From Clostridia bacterium (lineage in GTDB: Bacteria > Bacillota > Clostridia > Oscillospirales > Butyricicoccaceae), in the NCBI GenBank assembly GCA_017556565.1, contig JAFYMQ010000021.1, forward strand, positions 1 through 7,293: a DNA stretch of 7,293 nucleotides. Reading direction: 5' to 3'. This document shows positions 1 through 6,534 of this stretch, piece after piece. The position numbers and the translations under genes are program-made. Below the pieces are notes generated by a model, which saw only the letters and a program-made list of their open reading frames with translations, had not been told where the DNA came from and made no database searches. Position 1 is the first letter of the stretch, and each line of letters begins with the position of its first letter.

Positions 1-112
1 CAGCTTGCTCCCGTCAGACGCAAGTGGAGCGACCGTAGCTACACCCGTCACACCAGCGCAAGCTTCGCACTCAGCCGTGTGCTCAAGATGATAAAGTAAT
101 AAAAACTTTGAT
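1..112. other. Non-coding upstream stretch, nothing recognised
   Basis: No reading frame here looks like a gene and no end of an upstream protein is recognisable. A 7-bp inverted pair (AGCTTGC at 2-8, GCAAGCT at 58-64) and a loose direct similarity (CCCGTCA at 11-17 region and again near 45) suggest degenerate repeat DNA, but neither is strong. The last 30 bases are A/T-rich without a convincing paired -35/-10. Confidence 0.4.
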
Positions 113-265
113 ACACCGTCGGGTCATTCTGAGCTTGTCGAACTTTTGCGCAAGATCCCACCGTCGCTGCGCTCGGTGCTGCTTTGCAGTTCGACTCCGT
201 TTCACTCCGCTCAGGATGACGGGCGCAAAAGCGCGAGGGTAACCGAGCGGAATCTCCGACGGTGT
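113..265. repeat. Foldback (nested inverted) repeat element upstream of walR
   Basis: The stretch is bounded by a perfect 10-bp inverted pair, ACACCGTCGG at 113-122 and CCGACGGTGT at 256-265. Inside lie further inverted pairs: GTCATTCTGAGC (123-134) against GCTCAGGATGAC (209-220, 11 of 12), GTCGAAC (137-143) against GTTCGAC (189-195), and CTTTTGCGC (143-151) against GCGCAAAAG (223-231). The last pair is not in simple nested order with the others, so alternative folds are possible. The GTCATTCTGAGC-type ends resemble dispersed non-coding repeats common in bacterial genomes, which in translation give spurious peptides such as HPERSE or FDKLRMT; both strings appear on the minus strand here. It carries no transposase, so it would be non-autonomous if mobile. 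It ends 20 bp before the walR ribosome binding site. Confidence 0.7.
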
Positions 266-279
266 CATAAAATTGCAAA
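263..279 (+). promoter_or_regulatory. Weak candidate WalR-binding site upstream of walR
   Basis: The sequence TGTCAT, five bases, TGCAAA matches the published WalR direct-repeat consensus TGTWAH-N5-TGTWAH at 10 of 12 defined positions with exact spacing. One mismatch falls in each half-site. It lies just before the walR ribosome binding site, which would suit autoregulation. A match this loose is expected by chance fairly often, so this is only a candidate. Confidence 0.2.
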
Positions 280-284
280 AAATT

Positions 285-290
285 AGGAGG
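285..290 (+). promoter_or_regulatory. walR ribosome binding site (fixes the ATG start)
   Basis: A perfect AGGAGG lies 8 bases before the ATG at 299. It overlaps the GTG at 290, an upstream in-frame start option that would add three residues, so it rules out that start. Confidence 0.85.
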
Positions 291-298
291 TGCTTGAT

Positions 299-1003
<705 letters not shown>

Positions 1004-1007
1004 ATTA

Positions 1008-1145
1008 TAGCTGAAAGCTAATAGCTAATAGCTAAAAGCTAATAGCTGAGGTATCCGCTCCGCGGATTTATTTGATAGGTCGCCGTAGGCGACAGAGCGT
1101 AGGCGACCGCTTCGCTATTAGCTATTCACTAATAGCTCTTAGCTA
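1008..1145. repeat. Heptad-armed palindromic element, copy 1 (long form)
   Basis: The left arm is six contiguous 7-bp units of the type TAGCTAA (1008-1049: TAGCTGA, AAGCTAA, TAGCTAA, TAGCTAA, AAGCTAA, TAGCTGA). The right arm is five units in inverted orientation (1111-1145; read on the minus strand: TAGCTAA, GAGCTAT, TAGTGAA, TAGCTAA, TAGCGAA). AGCTAATAGC at 1037-1046 pairs perfectly with GCTATTAGCT at 1114-1123. The core holds two hairpins: ATCCGC/GCGGAT (1053-1058, 1062-1067), and GGTCGCC (1078-1084) pairing with GGCGACC (1102-1108) or, in a shorter form, GTCGCC (1079-1084) with GGCGAC (1088-1093). It starts 5 bp after the walR stop codon and ends 6 bp before the walK ribosome binding site. 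A related copy lies at 6406-6497. It contains no gene. Confidence 0.85.
1053..1073 (+). terminator. Terminator-like hairpin inside repeat copy 1
   Basis: A 6-bp G+C-rich stem (ATCCGC/GCGGAT) with a 3-base loop is followed by TTATTT. The form resembles a short intrinsic terminator, but the stem is small and the T tract is interrupted. If active it would weaken read-through from walR to walK. Confidence 0.25.
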
Positions 1146-1151
1146 ACAAAT

Positions 1152-1158
1152 GGGGGTG
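1152..1158 (+). promoter_or_regulatory. walK ribosome binding site (supports a TTG start)
   Basis: GGGGGTG lies 5 bases before the TTG at 1164. The nearest in-frame ATG, at 1182, has no Shine-Dalgarno sequence before it and would remove the positively charged N-terminus preceding the first membrane helix. Confidence 0.75.
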
Positions 1159-1163
1159 TTCTT

Positions 1164-2942
1164 TTGTTCCGTTCTTTGCAGATGAAGCTTGTTTTGGTTC
1201 TCGTTATGCTTATCGTGCCGGTTATGGCGGTGGTGGGCATATTTCTTCTCAATTCAATAGCCGCGCGGGACACTCAGGACTTCCTCGAGCAGATGAACGA
1301 GGTCTTTACCCCCGAGTTTATCCTCACCCTTGAGCGCACTGCCGCAAACGGCAGCGCTGACGACGTGCGCGACGTGCTTTCGGCATACTCGGCACAGATG
1401 GGTATCGACAAAAACCGCATGTTCTTCGTTCTTGACGGCAAGAGCGGTGAGTATCTGTCCGGCTCGGACTCCCAGTGGGGCGCACGGCTCAAGCTGAGCG
1501 CCAATATGATCACCGCACTCAGCGGTGAGGTGGGTCAGGTCGACCACAGACTCAGCGACTCGCTGGATATCGCCGTGCCTCTGCGTGCCGATAACGGTGA
1601 GGTGCTGCTTGTTGCGGGCGTTACCGACAACAAGACCGAGATCAACACCCTGACCTGGAACATTCTCAGTATGCTTATCCGCGCAATATTCTTTGCGCTT
1701 GTGGTGGCGCTGCTGCTCAGCTTTTTGCTCAGCAAGACCATCACCACCCCTGTTGAAAAACTGAAAAATCAGGCAGCCAGCATCGCATCGGGCGACCTCA
1801 GTCAGCGCGCCGAGGTCAGCTCGACCGACGAGTTCGGCGATCTGTGCGAGACCTTTAACGAAATGGCCGACACGCTGGAACACACCCTGCGTGAGGTAGG
1901 CGAGGAGCGCAACAAGCTGGACACCATATTCCGTCACATGGCGGACGGTGTGGTTGCATTCTCCTCGGACGGCAAGCTTATACACGTCAACCCCGCTGCC
2001 CGCGATATGCTGGGCAAAGATATAACACCCGATATGTCCTATGCCGAGGTGTTCCCCAACACCGTGTTCCGTCAGGACGATCTGCGTGAGGGCGGACATT
2101 TTATGGAGCTTGACTACGTGGCAGGCCCCAGAGTTCTCAAAATGCTGCTTGCACCTCTGACAAGTCAGGACGAAAATCAGGGTGTTATGATCGTGCTTCA
2201 CGATATTACCGCACAGCAGAAGCTGGAAGAAAGCCGCCGCGAGTTCGTGGCAAACGTCTCCCACGAGCTGCGCACACCGCTTACCAACATCAAGGGCTAC
2301 ACCGAGACACTTATAGACGGCGGCGAGATGCTGGACGAAGAGACCCGCCGCAGTTTTCTGGACGTGGTATACAACGAAAGCGACCGCATGACAAGAATAG
2401 TAAAAGACCTGCTCACCCTGTCCAGACTGGACAATCAGCGCATGGAGATCAATATGGAGAGCATGGATATTATTCCCGTGGTCAAGGCAGCGGTGCAGTC
2501 CATGAAGCTTGAGGCAGAAAATCAGTCCATCGCGCTGTCAAGCGAGCTTCCCGACAGTCTGCCCATGATAAGCGGCGACAAAGAGCGCCTGCATCAGGTG
2601 GTGCTCAATCTCATCTCCAACGCAATCAAGTATAACCGCCCCGAGGGCAGCGTGCTTGTTACCGCCACCAGCCAAGATGACAACATATTTATCCGCGTCA
2701 AGGATACCGGTCTGGGCATTCCCGAGGAGGATCTGCCCCGTATATTCGAGCGCTTTTACCGCGTGGACAAGGCGCGTTCCCGTCAGCGCGGCGGAACGGG
2801 CTTGGGTCTGGCTATCGCAAAAGAGATCGTCGAGGTTCACGGCGGCGAGATACTGTTTGAGTCTGTTTACGGGCAGGGCAGCGAGGTTACCCTGCGTTTT
2901 CCCGTCCTTGATATGAGCCAGACGGAGGAAGACAATGACTGA
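1164..2942 (+). CDS. walK: WalK (YycG) membrane sensor histidine kinase
   Basis: This 592-residue kinase autophosphorylates and passes phosphate to WalR. The order is typical of WalK: first membrane helix at about 8-29, an extracytoplasmic sensor region at about 30-163 (probably Cache/PDC-like), second helix at about 167-189, HAMP at about 190-243, PAS at about 250-350, HisKA dimerisation domain and HATPase_c. The phospho-acceptor is H367 in FVANVSHELRTPLT. The N box is at 482-490 (NLISNAIKY), the G1 box DTGLGIP at 514-520, the F box around 528-532 and the G2 box GGTGLGLA at 543-550. All catalytic motifs look intact and the length fits the family. Translation begins at TTG, backed by GGGGGTG 5 bases upstream. 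The 3' end overlaps the next gene by 8 bp, which suggests translational coupling. Presence of walR just upstream and WalH/WalI-like genes downstream secures the name over generic PhoR-type kinases. Confidence 0.94.
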   Translation: MFRSLQMKLVLVLVMLIVPVMAVVGIFLLNSIAARDTQDFLEQMNEVFTPEFILTLERTAANGSADDVRDVLSAYSAQMGIDKNRMFFVLDGKSGEYLSGSDSQWGARLKLSANMITALSGEVGQVDHRLSDSLDIAVPLRADNGEVLLVAGVTDNKTEINTLTWNILSMLIRAIFFALVVALLLSFLLSKTITTPVEKLKNQAASIASGDLSQRAEVSSTDEFGDLCETFNEMADTLEHTLREVGEERNKLDTIFRHMADGVVAFSSDGKLIHVNPAARDMLGKDITPDMSYAEVFPNTVFRQDDLREGGHFMELDYVAGPRVLKMLLAPLTSQDENQGVMIVLHDITAQQKLEESRREFVANVSHELRTPLTNIKGYTETLIDGGEMLDEETRRSFLDVVYNESDRMTRIVKDLLTLSRLDNQRMEINMESMDIIPVVKAAVQSMKLEAENQSIALSSELPDSLPMISGDKERLHQVVLNLISNAIKYNRPEGSVLVTATSQDDNIFIRVKDTGLGIPEEDLPRIFERFYRVDKARSRQRGGTGLGLAIAKEIVEVHGGEILFESVYGQGSEVTLRFPVLDMSQTEEDND

Positions 2943-4227
2943 GTTTCTGAAAACCCTGCTCATTTGCGTCCTGACCGTCACTATGGTGCTGCTTACGGTG
3001 TGCTTTTTTATCGTGACGGTGTCCTCGGACGCGCTGTCGCCGCGGGATCTGGTGTTTGAAGCCACCCGCTCCACCCGCACCGAAAGCAACGAAAAAGACG
3101 TAAGCGGCACCCAGCTGCAGACCGCCGCATTCCCCTGCCAGATCGCCTTTTTCAGCGGTATGGGCAGGCTGTATATGCCTCTGTCCCATCAGGAGTATTC
3201 CGAGGCTCTTAGTTCCACCGAGCAGTTTTTTGAAGAGGCTATCGGCTCCTGCTACGACTACCGTCAGAGCAGCGAGACCGACTATCTGCTCAGCCTGCTT
3301 GAGCAGGGCATACTGTGGGTCTATGATTATCCCATGCCCTTTTATATGCTCTCCCGCTGGGCTGACTACGACTATGCTCTTCAGGATATCAGCGTCAGCT
3401 CCATGTTTGCCTGCGTCAAGGATTCTTCGGTCACACTGCACCTCAAAGACTCGGCAGGCGCTTATCATTGCTTTTCCACCCAGGCGGACGGTGCTTTCAT
3501 CACCCGTACCTGCGCCACCTTCTCGCCCAACGGCGTTATTTCGGCTATGACCAATTCCCGCAACACGGCTGACGACGTGCTGATACTTTCGGGCGGTTTC
3601 AGCCTGCCCTGCTACTCGGTCAATACCGGCTACAGCGGTGACAATACCGAGATTTCCCGTACCGTTATGACCCGACTGAGCATCAATCCCTATCTGTCCT
3701 CTGTCTACCGCGACGGCGACACTACCATCTATATCGAGGGCAGCAGCCGTCTCCATCTGTATGCCGACCGTCACCTCAGCTACACCGTCACCGACCAGAG
3801 CGGCGGTATTCCCCTGAGCATTCCCTCGGACGTCAGCCGTCAGGATAGCCTGCTGGCTATGATCGAGGGCGTGCGAGCCATTGTGTTCGGTCTGTGGGAC
3901 GATCTCAGCTCGGACAGTGTTCAGCTGAGCCTGACCTCCATCAGCGAAAATGACGGCGCCTATACCCTGTACTTTGATGCCTATATCGGCGGCTGCTACA
4001 TCTCCCGCGGTGATATTGCCGCTGCCGCCGCATTGGTAGAAAACGGCAAAATAACCAGTCTGTCCATCTATCCTCTGTCCCTGCACCGCACCAAAGACAG
4101 CTCGGTGCTGCCCTTTGCTCAGGCTCAGGCAGCCGCCTCGGACAAAGCCGTGCTCCGCGTACAGTACGTGCTGGGTGACGAAAATATTCTCGTGCCCATA
4201 CTTGCGGACGTAAAGGGGGGCAACTGA
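2935..4227 (+). CDS. walH: WalH (YycH)-like membrane regulator of WalK
   Basis: The 430-residue product has a single N-terminal membrane helix at about residues 5-29, with no lipobox or obvious cleavage site. The rest should lie outside the membrane. The C-terminal part (about 345-385), with alternating strands, a GDI turn and an ENGKITSLSIYPLSL stretch, resembles the repeated domain shared by YycH and YycI proteins. Position, size and topology match YycH; primary sequence is otherwise divergent, so the name leans on context. In Bacillus YycH works with YycI to restrain WalK, while in Staphylococcus the pair activates it; which applies here cannot be read from sequence. A GGAGG at 2924-2928 lies 6 bases before the ATG, and the start overlaps walK by 8 bp. 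The next gene starts one base after the stop, so walK, this gene and walI very likely share a transcript. Confidence 0.72.
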   Translation: MTEFLKTLLICVLTVTMVLLTVCFFIVTVSSDALSPRDLVFEATRSTRTESNEKDVSGTQLQTAAFPCQIAFFSGMGRLYMPLSHQEYSEALSSTEQFFEEAIGSCYDYRQSSETDYLLSLLEQGILWVYDYPMPFYMLSRWADYDYALQDISVSSMFACVKDSSVTLHLKDSAGAYHCFSTQADGAFITRTCATFSPNGVISAMTNSRNTADDVLILSGGFSLPCYSVNTGYSGDNTEISRTVMTRLSINPYLSSVYRDGDTTIYIEGSSRLHLYADRHLSYTVTDQSGGIPLSIPSDVSRQDSLLAMIEGVRAIVFGLWDDLSSDSVQLSLTSISENDGAYTLYFDAYIGGCYISRGDIAAAAALVENGKITSLSIYPLSLHRTKDSSVLPFAQAQAAASDKAVLRVQYVLGDENILVPILADVKGGN

Positions 4228-4228
4228 T

Positions 4229-5014
4229 ATGGAATGGAAAAAGGCCAAATGGCTGATAATCGCCATGCTGCTTGCCGTCAATATCGTGCTTGCGGTCAAT
4301 ATTGCCTACCGCTATACCCGGGCGCTGGGCGCCGAGCTTGACTCGCTGCGCGCCGCAGTCGAGATAGCGCCCGAAAGCTACGGCTTTGAGGCAGCCTTGT
4401 TTGAGCAGCTGCCCAGATACCTGTACGAGTACACCGGCAGCCGCGACCTGCCTGCCGAAGCCGCGGTGGCAAGCGCCATCGTCCACGGCGAGTGCAAGTC
4501 TACCGACGAGGGCGGCGGTGTTTTTATCTACAACAGCCCGGGCGTTGAGCGTGTGCTCTTCCGCCGCGGCGGAAACATCACCGGCATCGTCTCCTCTGAC
4601 GAAAATATAATAATCTCCGACGTTATCGTTGCCGCCGCCCAAAAATCCGGACTGCAGACCCTGGGCGAGGGTGATGAGGTGGAGTTTTATTATGACGGCA
4701 CACCCATCTCCAACGCGTATTACTCCCACACCGTCTACGGCGAACATACCTCGCTGACCGGAATCGTCCCCTTCAGCACCGGCTGGGCGCGTGGCGAAAA
4801 GGGCCGCAGCCGCGGTGAAATGGTGCTCGTGCTCAAAAACATCATCGAGGATCACGGGCTTGGCGCAATCAAATCTGTCAAAGCCGTGTATTTTGCCGAG
4901 TCTGTCGACAGCAAGACCCATCTGCTGACCCCCGCATGGCAGGTCGAGTGCCAAAACGGCGGCTTCACCGTCAGCATTATGGACAAAAGCGTGCTGGAAT
5001 TGTCGGTTAATTAA
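4229..5014 (+). CDS. walI: WalI (YycI)-like membrane regulator of WalK
   Basis: The 261-residue product begins MEWKKAKW and has one membrane helix at about 7-27, then an extracytoplasmic domain. The short charged start followed by one hydrophobic helix is the usual YycI layout. The C-terminal region (about 214-261), with a VKAVYFAES strand followed by LLTPAWQVE, resembles the YycI domain end, where a conserved P-[AT]-W-[RQE]-V motif is typical. Length is close to the family norm. A GGGGGG run ends 8 bases before the ATG, and only one base separates this start from the preceding stop. Partnering with the WalH-like protein in a membrane complex with WalK is inferred from the family. The usual walJ (metallo-beta-lactamase-fold hydrolase) does not follow; murA does. 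Confidence 0.75.
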   Translation: MEWKKAKWLIIAMLLAVNIVLAVNIAYRYTRALGAELDSLRAAVEIAPESYGFEAALFEQLPRYLYEYTGSRDLPAEAAVASAIVHGECKSTDEGGGVFIYNSPGVERVLFRRGGNITGIVSSDENIIISDVIVAAAQKSGLQTLGEGDEVEFYYDGTPISNAYYSHTVYGEHTSLTGIVPFSTGWARGEKGRSRGEMVLVLKNIIEDHGLGAIKSVKAVYFAESVDSKTHLLTPAWQVECQNGGFTVSIMDKSVLELSVN

Positions 5015-5016
5015 GC

Positions 5017-5045
5017 TTTACCTTTTATTATGTCTATGCTATAAT
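5017..5045 (+). promoter_or_regulatory. Promoter of murA (sigma-A type, extended -10)
   Basis: A perfect -10 TATAAT (5040-5045) is preceded by TG at 5037-5038, giving an extended -10. A -35 TTTACC (5017-5022, 4 of 6 with TTGACA) sits exactly 17 bases upstream. Transcription should start near 5052, leaving a leader of about 44 bases. The -35 begins 2 bp after the walI stop, and no terminator separates the genes, so murA may also receive read-through from the wal operon. Confidence 0.8.
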
Positions 5046-5083
5046 TTAGTTGTGTAAGTGTTTTTTGGTTTTTATCAATATAT

Positions 5084-5090
5084 AGAGGTG
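5084..5090 (+). promoter_or_regulatory. murA ribosome binding site (supports a TTG start)
   Basis: AGAGGTG lies 5 bases before the TTG at 5096. No alternative in-frame ATG occurs before residue 113, so the TTG is the only plausible start and gives the expected MurA N-terminus. Confidence 0.85.
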
Positions 5091-5095
5091 CTTTT

Positions 5096-6358
5096 TTGGA
5101 CAAGTATGTTGTTCGCGGCGGTAAGCCGCTATTCGGAGACATAACCATCAGCGGCGCAAAGAACGCCGTTGTTGCAATAATACCCGCGGCTATTCTGGCC
5201 GAGGGCGTTTGCCGTATCGAAAACGTGCCGCTGGTATCCGACGTTCTTACCGAGCTTGAGATACTCCGCGAGCTTGGTGTCCGTGCCGACGTGGTAGCGC
5301 CCGGTGTTGTCGAGATCGACGCATCCCGCCTGCACACCCACCGCGCAGTCAGCGAACTGAACCAGAAGTTCCGCGCCTCTTACTACCTGCTTGGCGCTTT
5401 TCTCAGCAAGTTCGGCAAAGCCGAAGTCTCCATGCCCGGCGGCTGCAACTTTGGCGGTGCGCGGCCTATCGACCAGCATATAAAGGGCTTTGAGGCGCTG
5501 GGCGCAGAGGTGTTCGTGGAGGACGGCATCATCAAAGCCTACACCCCCAACGGCAAGCAGGGCGCACACGTGTACTTTGACGGCGTGACCGTTGGCGGCA
5601 CAGTCAACGTTATGCTGGCAGCCGTACTGACCCCCGGTCTGACCGTACTGGAGAATGCCGCAAGAGAGCCTCATATCGTCGATCTTGCCAACTTCCTCAA
5701 CTATATGGGCGCAGAGATCATGGGCGCAGGCACCGATATCATCCGTATCAAGGGCGTAAGCAAGCTCCACGGCTGTACATATTCCATCATCCCCGACCAG
5801 ATCGAGGCAGGCACATTTTTGGCTGCTGCGGCCGCAGCGGGCGGCAGCGTGACCGTTCGCAACGTCACACCCAAGCATCTGGAAGCTACCCTGAAAGCTC
5901 TGCAGGACGCAGGCGCACTTATCACCGAGGGTGACGATTACGTTACCCTGTCCCGCGCCGGCAGGATCCTGCCCACCAATATCAAAGCAAGCCCCTACCC
6001 CGGCTTCCCCACCGATATGCAGCCCCAGTTGGCGGCTGTGCTGACTCTGGCTGACGGTGTCAGCGTGATCACCGACGACGTGTGGGATACACGATTCAAG
6101 TATGCCGAACATCTTGAGCGTATGGGCGCACAGATCTCGGTGCAGCCCAGACAGGCTGTTATCACCGGTGTCAGTTCCCTGCAAGGCGCGGAAATGTCGG
6201 CCTGCGACCTGCGTGCAGGCGCTGCTATGGTCATAGCCGCACTTGCCGCCCGTGGCGAAAGTGTAATAACCAACATCCACTATGTGGAGCGCGGATACGA
6301 AAATATCATACAAAAGCTTCGTCAGGTAGGCGCCGACATAGAGCTTGTATCCGAATAA
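5096..6358 (+). CDS. murA: UDP-N-acetylglucosamine 1-carboxyvinyltransferase (MurA)
   Basis: This cytoplasmic enzyme transfers enolpyruvate from phosphoenolpyruvate to UDP-GlcNAc, the first committed step of peptidoglycan synthesis. The 420 residues match the family length (about 419 in E. coli). Key residues are present: K22 and N23 in SGAKNA, R93 in the KFRASYY stretch, the catalytic and fosfomycin-target cysteine C117 in MPGGC, the general base D307 in GFPTDMQ, R333, R373 in DLRAGA, and R399 in ERGYE. The active-site loop has one residue more than the E. coli enzyme between the Cys and the following Arg (C117 to R123, against C115 to R120). The usual ENRF motif reads DTRF (331-334). Retention of the cysteine predicts a normal, fosfomycin-alkylatable site. 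Translation starts at TTG. It is driven by its own promoter directly after walI and is probably ended by the hairpin at 6365-6388. Many Firmicutes carry two murA paralogues; I cannot tell which type this is. Confidence 0.96.
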   Translation: MDKYVVRGGKPLFGDITISGAKNAVVAIIPAAILAEGVCRIENVPLVSDVLTELEILRELGVRADVVAPGVVEIDASRLHTHRAVSELNQKFRASYYLLGAFLSKFGKAEVSMPGGCNFGGARPIDQHIKGFEALGAEVFVEDGIIKAYTPNGKQGAHVYFDGVTVGGTVNVMLAAVLTPGLTVLENAAREPHIVDLANFLNYMGAEIMGAGTDIIRIKGVSKLHGCTYSIIPDQIEAGTFLAAAAAAGGSVTVRNVTPKHLEATLKALQDAGALITEGDDYVTLSRAGRILPTNIKASPYPGFPTDMQPQLAAVLTLADGVSVITDDVWDTRFKYAEHLERMGAQISVQPRQAVITGVSSLQGAEMSACDLRAGAAMVIAALAARGESVITNIHYVERGYENIIQKLRQVGADIELVSE

Positions 6359-6364
6359 ACCGTG

Positions 6365-6395
6365 GCGCGATGGGGAGACTCATCGCGCTGATTTG
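6365..6395 (+). terminator. Candidate terminator after murA
   Basis: A perfect 8-bp stem (GCGCGATG 6365-6372, CATCGCGC 6381-6388) with an 8-base loop lies 7 bp after the murA stop. The tail TGATTTG is only modestly T-rich, so termination may be partial or need Rho or other factors. Confidence 0.5.
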
Positions 6396-6405
6396 TAGCA
6401 GAAAA

Positions 6406-6497
6406 GAGCTAATAGCTAATAGCTAATAGTGAATAGCTAATAGCTGAGGTATCCGCTTCGCGGATTTTATTCAATAGGTCGCCGTAGCTATTAGCTA
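6406..6497. repeat. Heptad-armed palindromic element, copy 2 (short form)
   Basis: The left arm again has six contiguous 7-bp units (6406-6447: GAGCTAA, TAGCTAA, TAGCTAA, TAGTGAA, TAGCTAA, TAGCTGA). The core segment 6436-6487 aligns with 1038-1088 of copy 1 with three substitutions and one inserted base, and the hairpin stem ATCCGC/GCGGAT (6451-6456, 6460-6465) is unchanged while its loop differs. The right arm is cut to about two units (6484-6497). A 12-bp perfect inverted pair, TAGCTAATAGCT at 6434-6445 and AGCTATTAGCTA at 6486-6497, closes the palindrome. Compared with copy 1 it lacks the 26 bases corresponding to 1089-1114. It lies between the murA hairpin and the folD ribosome binding site. 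Confidence 0.85.
6451..6471 (+). terminator. Terminator-like hairpin inside repeat copy 2
   Basis: The same 6-bp stem as in copy 1 (ATCCGC, TTC loop, GCGGAT) is followed by TTTATT. It could back up termination downstream of murA, or be a structural part of the element with no such role. Confidence 0.25.
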
Positions 6498-6521
6498 AAA
6501 ACTTTCAACATTTACACTCTC

Positions 6522-6527
6522 AGGAGG
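6522..6527 (+). promoter_or_regulatory. folD ribosome binding site
   Basis: A perfect AGGAGG lies 7 bases before the ATG at 6535 and fixes the start. No clear promoter is visible between the repeat and this site. Confidence 0.85.
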
Positions 6528-6534
6528 TTTTATA

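Noticed and set aside
33..41. CCGTAGCTA near the window start as a remnant of the heptad element
   Set aside because: Only 9 bases match copy 2 (6482-6490), with no core hairpin or heptads around it; chance is sufficient.
108..113. TTGATA as a -35 box for walR
   Set aside because: No -10-like hexamer lies 16-18 bases downstream. Likewise TAAAAT at 268-273 resembles a -10 but has no -35 at the right distance.
290..298. GTG start for walR three codons upstream of the ATG
   Set aside because: The GTG overlaps the AGGAGG itself; the ATG at 299 has ideal spacing and matches the family N-terminus.
1008..1049. Tandem heptads as a CRISPR array or iteron-type origin
   Set aside because: The units are contiguous 7-mers without spacers, so not CRISPR. 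Two copies linked to a hairpin core with inverted arms, and no replication gene nearby, do not fit an origin.
1254..2264. Long open frame on the minus strand across walK (336 codons)
   Set aside because: It lies antisense to intact kinase domains, has no ribosome binding site or recognisable domain, and reflects codon bias of the real gene.
2887..4299. 470-codon open frame on the minus strand opposite the WalH-like gene
   Set aside because: The plus-strand gene has a good ribosome binding site, operon spacing and a membrane helix. The minus-strand product is low-complexity Gly/Ala/His-rich with no family resemblance.
5129..6313. 394-codon open frame on the minus strand opposite murA
   Set aside because: It is a shadow of an unmistakable murA; the Cys/His/Gly-rich translation is typical of antisense reading.
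6513..6518. TACACT as a -10 box for folD
   Set aside because: Only 4 of 6 match and there is no -35 at 17 bases upstream.
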